A DNA stretch of 64,000 nt from Hygrophila difformis. Lineage: Eukaryota; Streptophyta; Magnoliopsida; Lamiales; Acanthaceae. Positions 1 through 9,649 of this stretch are shown one piece after another (position 1 is the stretch's first letter; each line of letters starts with the position of its first letter). The stretch covers positions 60,639,541 through 60,703,540 of the forward strand of contig JAOANR010000004.1 in NCBI GenBank assembly GCA_030278955.1, in the 5' to 3' direction. Under the pieces are notes generated by a model that searched no databases, had not been told where the DNA came from, and worked only from the letters and a program-made list of their open reading frames with translations. A program made the position numbers and the translations under genes.

Positions 1-1340
1 AGGCTGAGCAACGAGCACGCGAAGATAGTGAAAAGCTGAGGCAACAAGAGCGCGAACAACTAGCTGAAAAGAGGAAGAGAGATCTGGTTAGTTTTGCTGA
101 TTGATTCTTTCTTGCATTATTGAAGCTTCATGTTTCCTCCCTTCCTTTTGTGCTGCTTTCATATAAATGTATGCATTTCCTTACATCTTCTGTTACCTTT
201 GTCAATGCCAGACTCTCAGAGCACGCATTGCTGCAAAAGCAGAGGAAAAGAAGTTGGAGTTGCTGTTCCTTCGTTGGAGCGAACACCACAAGAAACTTGG
301 AAATTTCACAAGGTACACACACACACACGTCTATGTCTTGGTACATATTTTGTTGAATTGTAACTGGGTTAACAATTTATTAATTTTGTTATCTTTCTCT
401 TGCAGGTTATTTCTAATTTTGGTCCAAAAGTGTCCATATTCGCAATTTTATTGACATCAAGATAAGTGACCAGTTCATGTGCAGAATGTTGGAGCAGCTT
501 AATGATTGTCAATTTCCTACTTCAAAATTTGGTTCTCGTTGTGAATTTTTACTTAATATGCATATGACCTATCGTTTCATTCCTTTGTCTTCTCGTTTTT
601 CCAGGACCAAGGCAGAGCCTCCAATTTATTACATGTTTGCTAAACCTCTGGATCAAGACACAACTTTGATTGAGCAGCAAAAGGAACAGGTGCGCCTTCT
701 GGTCATATTGCAGTTGTTTGGCTTTTTTTTGCAGCTGGTCGTCAATGAGGTTTCTATGCGAGTGGGAATTTTAGTACTAATATATAACTGAACAAAGGAA
801 AAATTGAATTCATCCAGAGCCCTTTGCAAGGTTTTTGTGTCAGGATTTTTGTATAGGAAAGAAAGTATTTGGCTGTTGTGATTTTGTAGTAGGCTACTAG
901 GTGTTTCCTTACGTCAATTCTTGTCTCAGATGTTCCAAGAATGGAAAATTGCTAGGAGGGAGGAGTTATCTCAATATCAGAAGAATATTTCCGAGCAGTA
1001 CATTGCTAATGTTGACAAGGAGGTCGAAAGATGGCAGAATGGAAGGAAAGGTAGGAGGGCAAATAATGAAGTGGCAAACTTACAGGAGACAATGGACAAA
1101 GAACTCGAGACACACCAGCTTGAACACGGCCCAAAGACCAGAATAATTCCTGGCCAGAGCAACAACGAAGATGAGGATGATGTGGAAGATATAAATGCTG
1201 CCGAGGATGACATGATGGATGATGTTCTGGATGCCGATGATAGTGTCCCAAGAGCTGATGATACCGTTCCAAGTGCTGGCGAGACAGTGAAAGTGGAAGA
1301 AACCAACGGTAGTCCACCTGAGGACAACAAGGATGAATAG
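1..1340 (+). CDS. Pinin-like nuclear protein, C-terminal part (5' end outside window)
   Basis: Exons read as 1-86, 212-312, 605-689 and 930-1340, giving 226 residues and a stop. All introns are GT..AG and the frame is kept. The protein has a charged Glu/Arg-rich helix, then LELLFLRWSEHHKKLGNF, then EPPIYYMFAKPLDQDT, a second coiled-coil stretch (EQYIANVDKEVERWQN), the conserved LEHGPKTR, and a long acidic tail ending in DNKDE. This order matches the pinin/SDK/memA family of plants. Pinin proteins bind the exon junction complex and splicing factors in nuclear speckles; that role is taken from the family. The N-terminal part lies upstream of the window. The last exon encodes about 60 percent of the visible protein and carries the acidic tail. 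No frameshift seen. Confidence 0.88.
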
Positions 1341-1677
1341 ACAGTACGAAATGAGCTCTTTATTCGCTGCTGGTACAATGCATCCTTCCATGCACTTGAT
1401 AAGTTTAAAAAAATGTTTTAGAATCTAGAGTATTTGTATCGAGTATTCTGAATTTGTTCTAGTGAATCTTTTGGATAAAAATGGGAGGGACATATATAGC
1501 CTGGTAGTATTTCAATTCCATCACCCATCTGTTTTGTTGGTTTGTTACGGTTGTGTTGAAATGAACTCTGTATTGCATATTTGCATTTCCCTGTTATTGA
1601 AGCAAAGAATAATAGGTTTGAAGCAACAGCCTTTTATTGATCTCATTCCATTCCCACGAAATCATACACTGCACAAA
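1341..1677. other. Pinin-like 3' flank and short promoter of the next gene
   Basis: About 340 bp that must hold the 3' UTR of the pinin-like gene and the promoter or leader of the small gene at 1678. An upstream ATG at 1462 is in frame with that gene but the added residues look like translated AT-rich DNA. No clear TATA box. Confidence 0.4.
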
Positions 1678-2010
1678 ATGGAAATTCTAAGCCACATTGT
1701 GTGCGCGCTGTTAGGCGCCTCTGCATCGTTTCTTCTCGTTGTTCCAGAAATCCGCAAAATGTGCCACAGGAAAACAATAACACAGAAGCTGAAGATGATC
1801 AGAGAAGCACTGCGCGAAGCAGAGGACAGAGTGATCGTTAATGAGGAAAGACATGATCGGCTTCTATCACAGGTATGCTCGTATTACATGATCAACCAGA
1901 ATCTTCAAGACGCATTGATCGATGCTCGGGAGGCTATGAATCAAGTTTTGGAGCTGGCCGTTGCCCTCCGGAGATTGCAATCGGAGCTGATATCCTCATA
2001 TTCTCCGTAA
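1678..2010 (+). CDS. Small membrane-anchored coiled-coil protein, unknown function
   Basis: A single-exon frame of 110 residues. Residues about 2-22 form one hydrophobic helix (LSHIVCALLGASASFLLVVP), followed by a basic patch (KMCHRKTITQKLK) and then a long amphipathic, probably coiled-coil helix rich in Glu, Arg, Leu and Ala (about 35-105), ending SSYSP. The start at 1678 is chosen because the frame becomes protein-like there; ATGs at 1462 and 1561 are in frame but give an unconvincing extension. The layout suggests an N-terminal membrane anchor with a cytosolic coiled coil. I do not recognise a named family. The gene is squeezed between the pinin-like and NHL genes on the same strand, which fits a real short gene, but expression is not shown by the sequence. 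Confidence 0.6.
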   Translation: MEILSHIVCALLGASASFLLVVPEIRKMCHRKTITQKLKMIREALREAEDRVIVNEERHDRLLSQVCSYYMINQNLQDALIDAREAMNQVLELAVALRRLQSELISSYSP

Positions 2011-2437
2011 AGCATATTTGGTGTACTACTTCTTACTTTGCTAACTTCGTGATTAAGTTCATCTAATTACGTGATATGTGATTAAGGTTGTGTATTCAAT
2101 AAAGATTTTTCTTTTCTACTAAATTTGGGAATATGCAATCGAATTTGAAAAAGTATTTAAAAATTTTAAAATCGATACTTATTCGGTGTTTAAATACTTC
2201 GTGTTAGTAGTTTGTGTAAGATGCACAATCATTTTCACATGCCTTTGCCTTTCCATACTGCATATATATATTCACTCTCTCTTGAAAAGCAAGCAACAAA
2301 AAGGGGAAAAGGAAAAGCAGAAGTGGAGGCCACCGCCGTGGACGGTGGTGGGGGCAAAAGGCTAATCCCAAATCCCTAATTCCTAATTTCCTATACTCTC
2401 TATCCCTTCCTCACTTTCCCCAATTTCCACCACAAAA
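2011..2437. promoter_or_regulatory. Intergenic region with NHL promoter
   Basis: AT-rich first half, then a TATA-like run (TATATATA, about 2263-2270) roughly 170 bp before the NHL start codon, followed by a purine-rich leader and a CT-rich stretch just before the ATG. The TATA call rests on position and sequence only. Confidence 0.45.
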
Positions 2438-5400
2438 ATGACCTCTAGACCCAACCCCGCGGCAATCGCCGGCGGCGGCGGTTACGCGCACCGCCACTCG
2501 TCCTCATCCGCCTCCTTCCGCGGCTGCTGCTGTTGTCTCTTTCTCCTCTTCTCCTTCCTCGCGCTCCTCGTTCTCGCCGTAATCCTCGTCGTCGTGCTCG
2601 CCGTCAAGCCGAAAAAGCCAGAATTCGATCTCCAGCAGGTCGGCGTCCAGTCGGTGGGGATAAACCCTACCACTGCCTCCTCCGCCACCGTGTCATTCAG
2701 CATCCACATGATGTTCACAACGACAAACGACAACAAGGTCGGGATCAAGTACGGCGAGTCGAGATTCACCGTAATGTACCGTGGGATTCCCCTGGGCCGC
2801 GCCACCGTCCCCGGGTTTTATCAACCCGCCCACGACGTCCGCCATTTCGACGCCACCATCGTCGTTGATCGGGTGAACTTGCTACAAGCCGACGCCGCCG
2901 ATTTGGTTCGAGATGCCACGCTGTACGACCGTGTTGAGATGCGGGTCGTCGGCGACGTCGGAGCCAAGATTCGGGTATTGGGTCTTACCTCGCCCGGCGT
3001 CGAGGTCAGCTTTCTTAACTCATATTTTAGCTAACATTTGATTATTATTTGAATTTTTTTTTTAATTTATAAAATTATTTTAGGATTACTTTGTGATCTA
3101 GATCCTAGAGTGTAGACTGTAGACTATAATTTCTGTTTTTAGTTTTAAATTATTGTTTTCAGTATTTATTGAATTTGGTGGAAAGGGTAGTCTGTTTTGC
3201 GAAGGGCGTCACATTTTGGTCTTGGTATTTGATTTTCCTACGCATTTCGGTTTTCCTTTGTCGGTTTTGTACTTTTGTCCACCTATCACCTATGGAACTG
3301 TGCTATCGTGCGCATTTTTCTTTGCCGCTGCAAGTTTGCTAGCATGCGCGTTCCAAGTCCGTAATGGTTTAATTAGCGATGTTGGGGTCGTGGAATTTAC
3401 GGTAGTAGTACTCCCTTAGTCCTTTTTATGGGTTCTATTTCATTTTCGATACTCTTGTGTAATCGTTTTAACTCGGAATTACTATTTTATTTTATTTTTT
3501 TGAGACTAGGAGAGGCATGGCCGCAGCCCGCATGGGCCTATTAATTTATTATAAAGATTATTTAATAGTAGTACTAAAAATAAGTAAAACTATTTAAGTC
3601 TATTAAATAGTCTTTCCCTAAAGGCATTTCATTTCCTATTTTACCCCTTATTAGTGTTGCTTTTCCTTTTTATTTACAATTTTTCTTTTTGTAATAAAGG
3701 TGTTAGTTTTTTACCAACCGCAGTTGGCTTGAGTGGAGGGGCTCTAGTCGCTTAAGCAAGGTCTCGGGTTCGAGCCTTGTGTATGCAAAAAACTGATTGA
3801 GGAGAGGCGCCCTTAATTGCCCTTGCAGATCCTCGAGGGATTAGTCTTAGGTCCTTGCCTGGGGATACCCTGGTATTCACCTAAAAAAAAGGTGTTAGTT
3901 TTTTGTATTTTATAACTATCTTAAAACTTCTGGTCAGGGATAAATGTACTTCATTGATGTAGTTTAAATGTCGTTATAAGGTATACCAAATAAATTAACA
4001 GAAATTATATAGGTAATAAATAACCATCAATTTGTTATTTTTACATTTTCCTTTAGTACATCATCAGCCAATGTGATTAATATGAATGTCAACAAATTAG
4101 TTATATACTCTTGGGATGGCATTGCAAAAACATAGGGGGAAAAGGGGATCAAGGGAATGGGTTAGATTGGCCCTGTTTGGGAACTAGCTGTTAGCTGTTA
4201 AATGATTCTGTGAGTAATAATTAGTTAAAATTAGCTGTTTGACAATTTCGAGACCAACTTTTTGCCTAGAATAAGCTAAAATCCAAAATGCTGTTATTTG
4301 CAGCGGTTTCAAAACGAGCTGATTGAACTGTTTTAAGTTATGTTGTGTTTTTAAATAAGCTATTTTATCTCATTACCAAACAGGGCCACTGTCTACAGTT
4401 TAGAACCCAACTTCCGAAATTTTCACATTGGCTACATAATGCATATCTTTCTTATTCAAATAGGAGTAGTATTTAATACAAACGGTACTTTATAACATAT
4501 ACTACTAACAGAACTTCAGTTTTACATTTATATAACATTTTTTGGGCGGGGCAGTATTGTGTGTAATGTGTATCCTAAGTGATTTATGAAGAATCTTCTT
4601 TGTCAATGAGGCAAGAGGCATGTAATTATGTAACTTTAAATAGCCTATAAATTGAGACACATTTGTAACACTGGTCAAACTGAAATTGGTTTTAGGTAGT
4701 TTGTTACTCTGCTGTCATTCCCCAGTATTAAAAAAAAAATGCACAGTGGCACTTTCATGTTCAAATTATTGCACCTTCACGTTTACTAAATCATGGCAAA
4801 AATTACTGATGATTCCCAGTAAAATTTTGCAGTCCCATACTCGTTCCTTTCTTTGTAGGGGAACTACAATTCAGATCTCATGAACCTTTTTTTGTCCCTC
4901 AAGAAAAGAGCTTATAATGTGCCCAATAAATTGAAAACTTCAATATGTGTTCGTCTGGCACTTTATGTAAAATTATCTAGAGTGTTGGATGATGGGCTTT
5001 TGCTCTCATCCCATGTGGTATATATTGGAAAACAGGGAGAAAAAAAAAAAAGAAAAAAAAAGGACAATTGTATAGTTGTTTCCCTGAAAGGAATGGGAAT
5101 GTGGAATTTAGGTTCAAAATAGAAAAAGTGGTAAGGTGTGCCTGTGTCTTGCTTTGGTTTTAAGTTGAAAGAGAATAAGTGGGCCAGGTAATGTCACCGT
5201 TTCTCAATTCCCCCATTATTGTTGCGTTGGTGCAAAAGTGGGCACCTCCTCTGACATGGTTGTTCACTTGCTCCTTGTTTTTATTCCCTTTAGCTTTAGG
5301 TTTTACTCCTATTACCACAACATACTGTTTTTTACCTTTCTACATACACTACATATCAGTACATGAAGCCCACTATTACTGACTTGTGTTGCCTTGAGAA

Positions 5401-5798
5401 TTTTCGTCTCTTTTTGTTGTTGTTGTTGTTTTTTTTTTCAATTCGAGAGATCCCGCATCTCATGCATATTCATTGGTCGAGATCAACCCTTCATATTTAT
5501 GGTAAATTTTTTACCTGGTGTGGAATCATATTCCTTTTTTGTAAGTACTATGTAGAATCTCGAGGAGGTATAGACAGTATCATAGATATTGATGACCCTT
5601 TCTTTTTCAAAACGTTTTATGGCATATCCTTTAATGGTTGTGAAAATGCTAGCCCTGTAATTTATTGAGAATGAGAACTGGTTTGTGTGGTGATCCTCTC
5701 GTTCTTTGTAGGTCTCCGTGGATTGCAAAATAGCCATCAGTCCAAGAAGGCAAGCCTTAATATACAAACAGTGTGGGTTTGATGGACTCAGTGTATGA
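2438..5798 (+). CDS. NDR1/HIN1-like (LEA_2) membrane protein
   Basis: Two exons, 2438-3004 and 5712-5798, giving 217 residues. A Ser/Gly-rich cytosolic N-terminus is followed by a Cys cluster (GCCCCL) and one membrane helix at about residues 29-56, then a LEA_2-type domain. The second exon supplies the family's typical end: SVDCKIAISP, then YKQCGFDGLSV. The join reads SPGVE|VSVDC, as expected for this family. Reading through the donor would give a false C-terminus (SFLNSYFS). NHL proteins sit in the plasma membrane or secretory system; some act in defence or abiotic stress, but the role of this member is unknown. The intron is 2.7 kb and hosts a SINE and a MITE. Exon 1 is GC-rich, unlike the surrounding DNA. 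Confidence 0.88.
3713..3887 (+). mobile_element. tRNA-derived SINE with 17-bp target site duplication
   Basis: The 5' part carries a box A-like sequence (TTGGCTTGAGTGG) and a box B-like sequence (GGTTCGAGCC) at the usual spacing, and the 3' end is A-rich. It is flanked by a perfect 17-bp repeat, AAAGGTGTTAGTTTTTT, at 3696-3712 and 3888-3904. It lies in the sense direction inside the NHL intron. Its 3' half differs from the other SINEs in this window, so it is a separate family. Confidence 0.88.
4169..4387. mobile_element. MITE with GGCCCTGTTTGG terminal inverted repeats
   Basis: Starts GGCCCTGTTTGG and ends CCAAACAGGGCC, a perfect 12-bp inverted repeat, about 219 bp long, inside the NHL intron. 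The interior (TTAGCTGTTAA..., AATTAGCTGTTTGACAATTT) is shared with the copy at 32489-32739. Probably hAT-type; no transposase. Confidence 0.8.
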
Positions 5799-7013
5799 CG
5801 CTACGCACACTGGGTAATTAATTATCTGCCTATATATATGTGTACTTTATACATTCATTTTGTCGAGCCTCTATTGATGTATTTTCCACTTTTCTTGAAA
5901 ACAAAACAACCATCATAGGGAGATGGGGAATTTACAAAGTGAATTCTCATATGAAGTGGAGTTTGAGTTTTAAAAAAAAACCATTTTAGGCGAAGGCCCA
6001 AATTAGTGAAGAGGAAAAAGGACATTGATACTGTGAGTCTTAACATATGTTGGGTTGGGGTTGGGGGTGTGGTACGTGGGGCTGGATTTTTTGCTAGTGT
6101 GTTCTCTCACTTTGTAAGATTTTTGGACTGTGATTGGTATATGGTTTCCTCCATTTTCCATGGTGTCAATCCAATTTCGATCCGGAAATAATTCTTGAAT
6201 GTTGTGGTATTGATATATCTATACGGGGCTTGCTGCATACGCGTATGAATTAGAGGTTGGTTAGAACTTAGACAACGCTAACTGATGAATTGCCAGACAA
6301 TCCTGGAAATATAATACTCCAATTGGCTGTATAAAGTATTTATGTAATTATATATTTTTCTGTTAATCAAATTAAATATACATTATTTGTGTGGCATGGG
6401 CTCCCACCACTCCTTTCCAGGCTTTTAATGGCTCATCCCAAAAAGTTAAATATACATTGTCCCTTTTTAGGTAAAATTTTGTATTTATAATATTTCAGAA
6501 ATTTATGATAAATCCAATCGGGTGTAAAACTCGACAACGCATGAAAATAGAGGTACAAATAAGTTTATCCCCCTATTCCCAAATGGGAAGAAAATAAAAC
6601 GAAACCAAAAGAAACAATAAAAATAAGTGTAAAAGCTCATAAAAAAAATAAGTGTAAAAGGATGGATACGCACGTTGGTGTTGACAAATCTAGATTATTA
6701 TCAGGATGGAACCAAATTTTGATCCAAACTGCCTCTAGTCCAAACCAAAACTTAACCTATACCATAGATCACAAAATGTAACATCCCAACATTGGATACA
6801 CCATCGTACTCAATCGAAAATTAAAATTATACTGTAGTATTGAACTCTCAAAATTTGAATAACACAACAAAACATCAAAATTCAAATAACCATCTCATTT
6901 GAAATTTTGAACCATAAAAGAAAATAAGTTCCAAATAAAATAAAATTTCAACGATGTTCCAATACTCTTTAGGGCAAATTTCAGCATAAAAATCCATAAA
7001 CCCGAAAGTACAT
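5799..7013. other. Intergenic between convergent NHL and RPL3
   Basis: Holds the two 3' UTRs. The only other item found is the truncated SINE at 6385-6445. Short open frames here look random. Confidence 0.5.
6385..6445 (+). mobile_element. 3' fragment of a SINE with intact 13-bp duplication
   Basis: Only the SINE tail is present (TGTGTGGCATGGGCTCCC through TTTAATGGCTCATCC). It is bounded by a perfect repeat, TTAAATATACATT, at 6372-6384 and 6446-6458. The intact duplication shows it inserted already 5'-truncated. Confidence 0.82.
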
Positions 7014-9091
7014 CTATGCCTTGAGGCGGCCATAGAACTTCTGCTTTTCTTGGGTTGTCTGGAAGCGCCCATGTCCAAACTTTGATGAAGTGTCGATAAA
7101 CTTGATCTTGATCTCCTCAAGGGCAACACGGGAAGTCTGGTTGAGAAGGGATTGACGCAGGGTAACAACCCTCTTCTTAGGACCAACGCAGCAACCCTTG
7201 ATCATGATATAATCATCCTTCACCACACCATAGTGGGGGAAGCCACCCATTGGTGTAATGTCTTTCTCGGTCCTGTTGTCGTAGACAATACACAAGAAGG
7301 AAAACATTAGATATCAAGCTCGTTGTAGATTGCCTAAAGTAGTAGAGTCAGAATCGAGCTAACAGAATATACACACGGACCATAGTGTAGAAAGATCAGC
7401 ACAAGAAAATTAATAGCAATAGTAGGTTTTAACCTGTCAAAATCAGTACTGGCAGAGTGTTCCTCTTTGCCAGCCTTGCCGACCTTGTAGATCTTCTTGT
7501 TCATCTCGGTTCGGTGATGGTATCCATTTTGACCAGCCCTAGCAACTGTGAAGGAAACCCTAGCAGGATGCCATGCACCAATACAAGCAACCTTACGAAG
7601 ACCCCTGTGGGTTTTGCGAGGGAGACGGGTGACACCCCAACGAGTGACAACACCTTCGTAACCTTTACCTTTGGTAACACCAATGATGTCAATCATTTCA
7701 TCCTTCTGGAAAACAGCATCAATGGGGACTTGTTTCTCAAAGAAACCATAAGCAAAATCGACCTTCTGTGCAATAGTCCCACCATTGACTTGAATCTCCA
7801 TTAAGTGTGCCTTCTTCTGCTTCAGACCCTTCATCTTCCTTATCTGCATTAAGATAAAATCGAATTGAACTAAAGGGCTATACCGGGTGATGGAAAGAGA
7901 CACCAAATTAAAACTGTCTGGAAGGATACCTGGGTGTGAGCTAATACGCGGATAACTGATGCATACTTTTTCAGTTTCTCCAGCTGTGCTTGAATCTCTT
8001 TCTTCCCCTCATCAGTCTCCAACTTCTTGGAATACTTCTGGAAGGCCTTCTTCTTTGACTTGCACCAATTCTTGTAGAACCTCCTGCGTACCTCCTCGCT
8101 CAGATGCTGAGCCCAAACAGTGTTGAGGCAGCGAAGGCCACGGGGAGTTTTCACATAACCAACCACACCAACAATAACCATTGGAGGTGTCTCAACAACA
8201 GTTACAGCTTCACATGTCTCCTTCTTATGAAGTTCTACAATCATTATTGCCAAATTAGAAGTTTACTATAGCTTCAAGAAATTACTAAGATAAGAGAATC
8301 CTGAACTATATATCACGCAGAAGCAGACAGCATATGGATGAAATAATTTAGACACTTTGCCCCTTTCCCTTTTAAATGGAGAAATAAGATTCTACAACTC
8401 ATGAAATGAAAACATGTAGTTCTGTTGCAACAAATCGTAGCAACAAAACCAATTTCATAGCACAATAACTTACTTGATCCTGGCTTTTCAACATCTCTTA
8501 CGATGTGGGTCATTCCAGCCTTGTAACCCAAGAAGGCTGTCAGCTTGCATGGCTTTGTGGGGTCATCCTTGGGGAACGCCTTCACTGCCATCATTTAATG
8601 AAAAATTGCATTGTTAACACAATAAGGAACAGCCAAACAGCACAAGTTAGAAATATTTAAACAATCATACAGAGGTAACATTGCGAGTTGCGACCATAGT
8701 TGAAACTTTCTACACAGCATGTTATAAAGAAAATCTGAATTATGTGGAAATCAAAGCGTGTGCGTATAATATCAATGTGTACTTATATTGTTTCTCAAAC
8801 ATAAAGACAATAAGACATGGCAATGAAATTTATCGTCGGACATCTAAATACATGTGACCGCACAGTGGTGAAAAACGAAAACCACCACAAATCCTAATTT
8901 GGCCCGTATGCACTAACAATTTAAAGTAAAGAGCGCTTTACAATTTACATTACATTCCAAATTCGAAGCTATCCTTATTTGGTTCATTCAGAAGGAGTAC
9001 AATTACCCTTTCCTCTGTGACGGGCAGCTCTCTTCCTCGGGAGGAAACCGAGGGATCCGTGCCTGGGGTGTTCAAACTTCCTGTGAGACAT
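7014..9091 (-). CDS. RPL3: 60S ribosomal protein L3 (uL3)
   Basis: Five coding exons on the minus strand: 9007-9091, 8474-8584, 7930-8234, 7434-7843 and 7014-7272, totalling 389 residues, the usual plant length. It starts [20 protein letters not shown] and continues with [78 protein letters not shown], and ends [21 protein letters not shown] (split by me for length). uL3 is a core large-subunit protein near the peptidyl transferase centre. A 5' UTR intron is likely at about 9106-9325 (donor CAG|GTAAGA, acceptor TCTAG). It shares a divergent promoter with CSN8. No broken frame; codon use looks ordinary. Confidence 0.97.
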
Positions 9092-9325
9092 TTTCCGCCT
9101 CCAACCTAGAATAAACAAACAACGAATCAATCGTTGAAAAATGAATTGAAGAACCAACACTCTTGTAATTACTCAATGGTACACCAAAAACACTTCAATA
9201 TGCAGATATATCACAGAACACCAACACCGAAAACCTCAATCATAGAAGAAACAACGCATTGACATGCAGCAAATCTTCAATGCATGTGTACAATAAGGAT
9301 CCCAGAGAGACGCAACATCTCTTAC

Positions 9326-9649
9326 CTGAATTCCGTGCCGCTCCTGTTCGAGGCCTTACCAGTGAAACAAAAACCCTACTTGTACAGCTTCACGAAATTT
9401 ATAAACCCATAATTGGGCTGGACATTTGATTCAAGGCCCTATTCGAAATGGGCTCTATTTGATCATTGGACAGCCCAACGGTTATAAACTGATTATAATG
9501 AAAAAAAAGTTAAAAAACAAATAGGCCTTTATGATCATCGGCCCAATAAGCCCAGATATCTGATAAGACTGGGTTGCCTAATGCGGCAGTGCCGGACTAA
9601 ACCATTTCCAGTTACACTGACGACTCCCGTCGCTGCTACACCACCGTCA
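9326..9649. promoter_or_regulatory. Shared divergent promoter of RPL3 (-) and CSN8 (+)
   Basis: Site II cores (TGGGCY on either strand) occur at about 9414, 9449, 9472, 9540 and 9549. A telo-box, AAACCCTA, lies at 9371-9378 near the likely RPL3 transcription start, and a TATA-like sequence on the minus strand lies at about 9398-9404. Site II plus telo-box is the known signature of plant ribosomal-protein promoters. Confidence 0.75.

Noticed and set aside
1462..1677. 72-residue N-terminal extension of the small coiled-coil gene
   Set aside because: Composition is that of AT-rich noncoding DNA, and the hydrophobic anchor fits better at the N-terminus from 1678.
2482..2868. Open frames on both strands over NHL exon 1
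   Set aside because: Shadows of the GC-rich NHL coding sequence; no domain and no separate start context.
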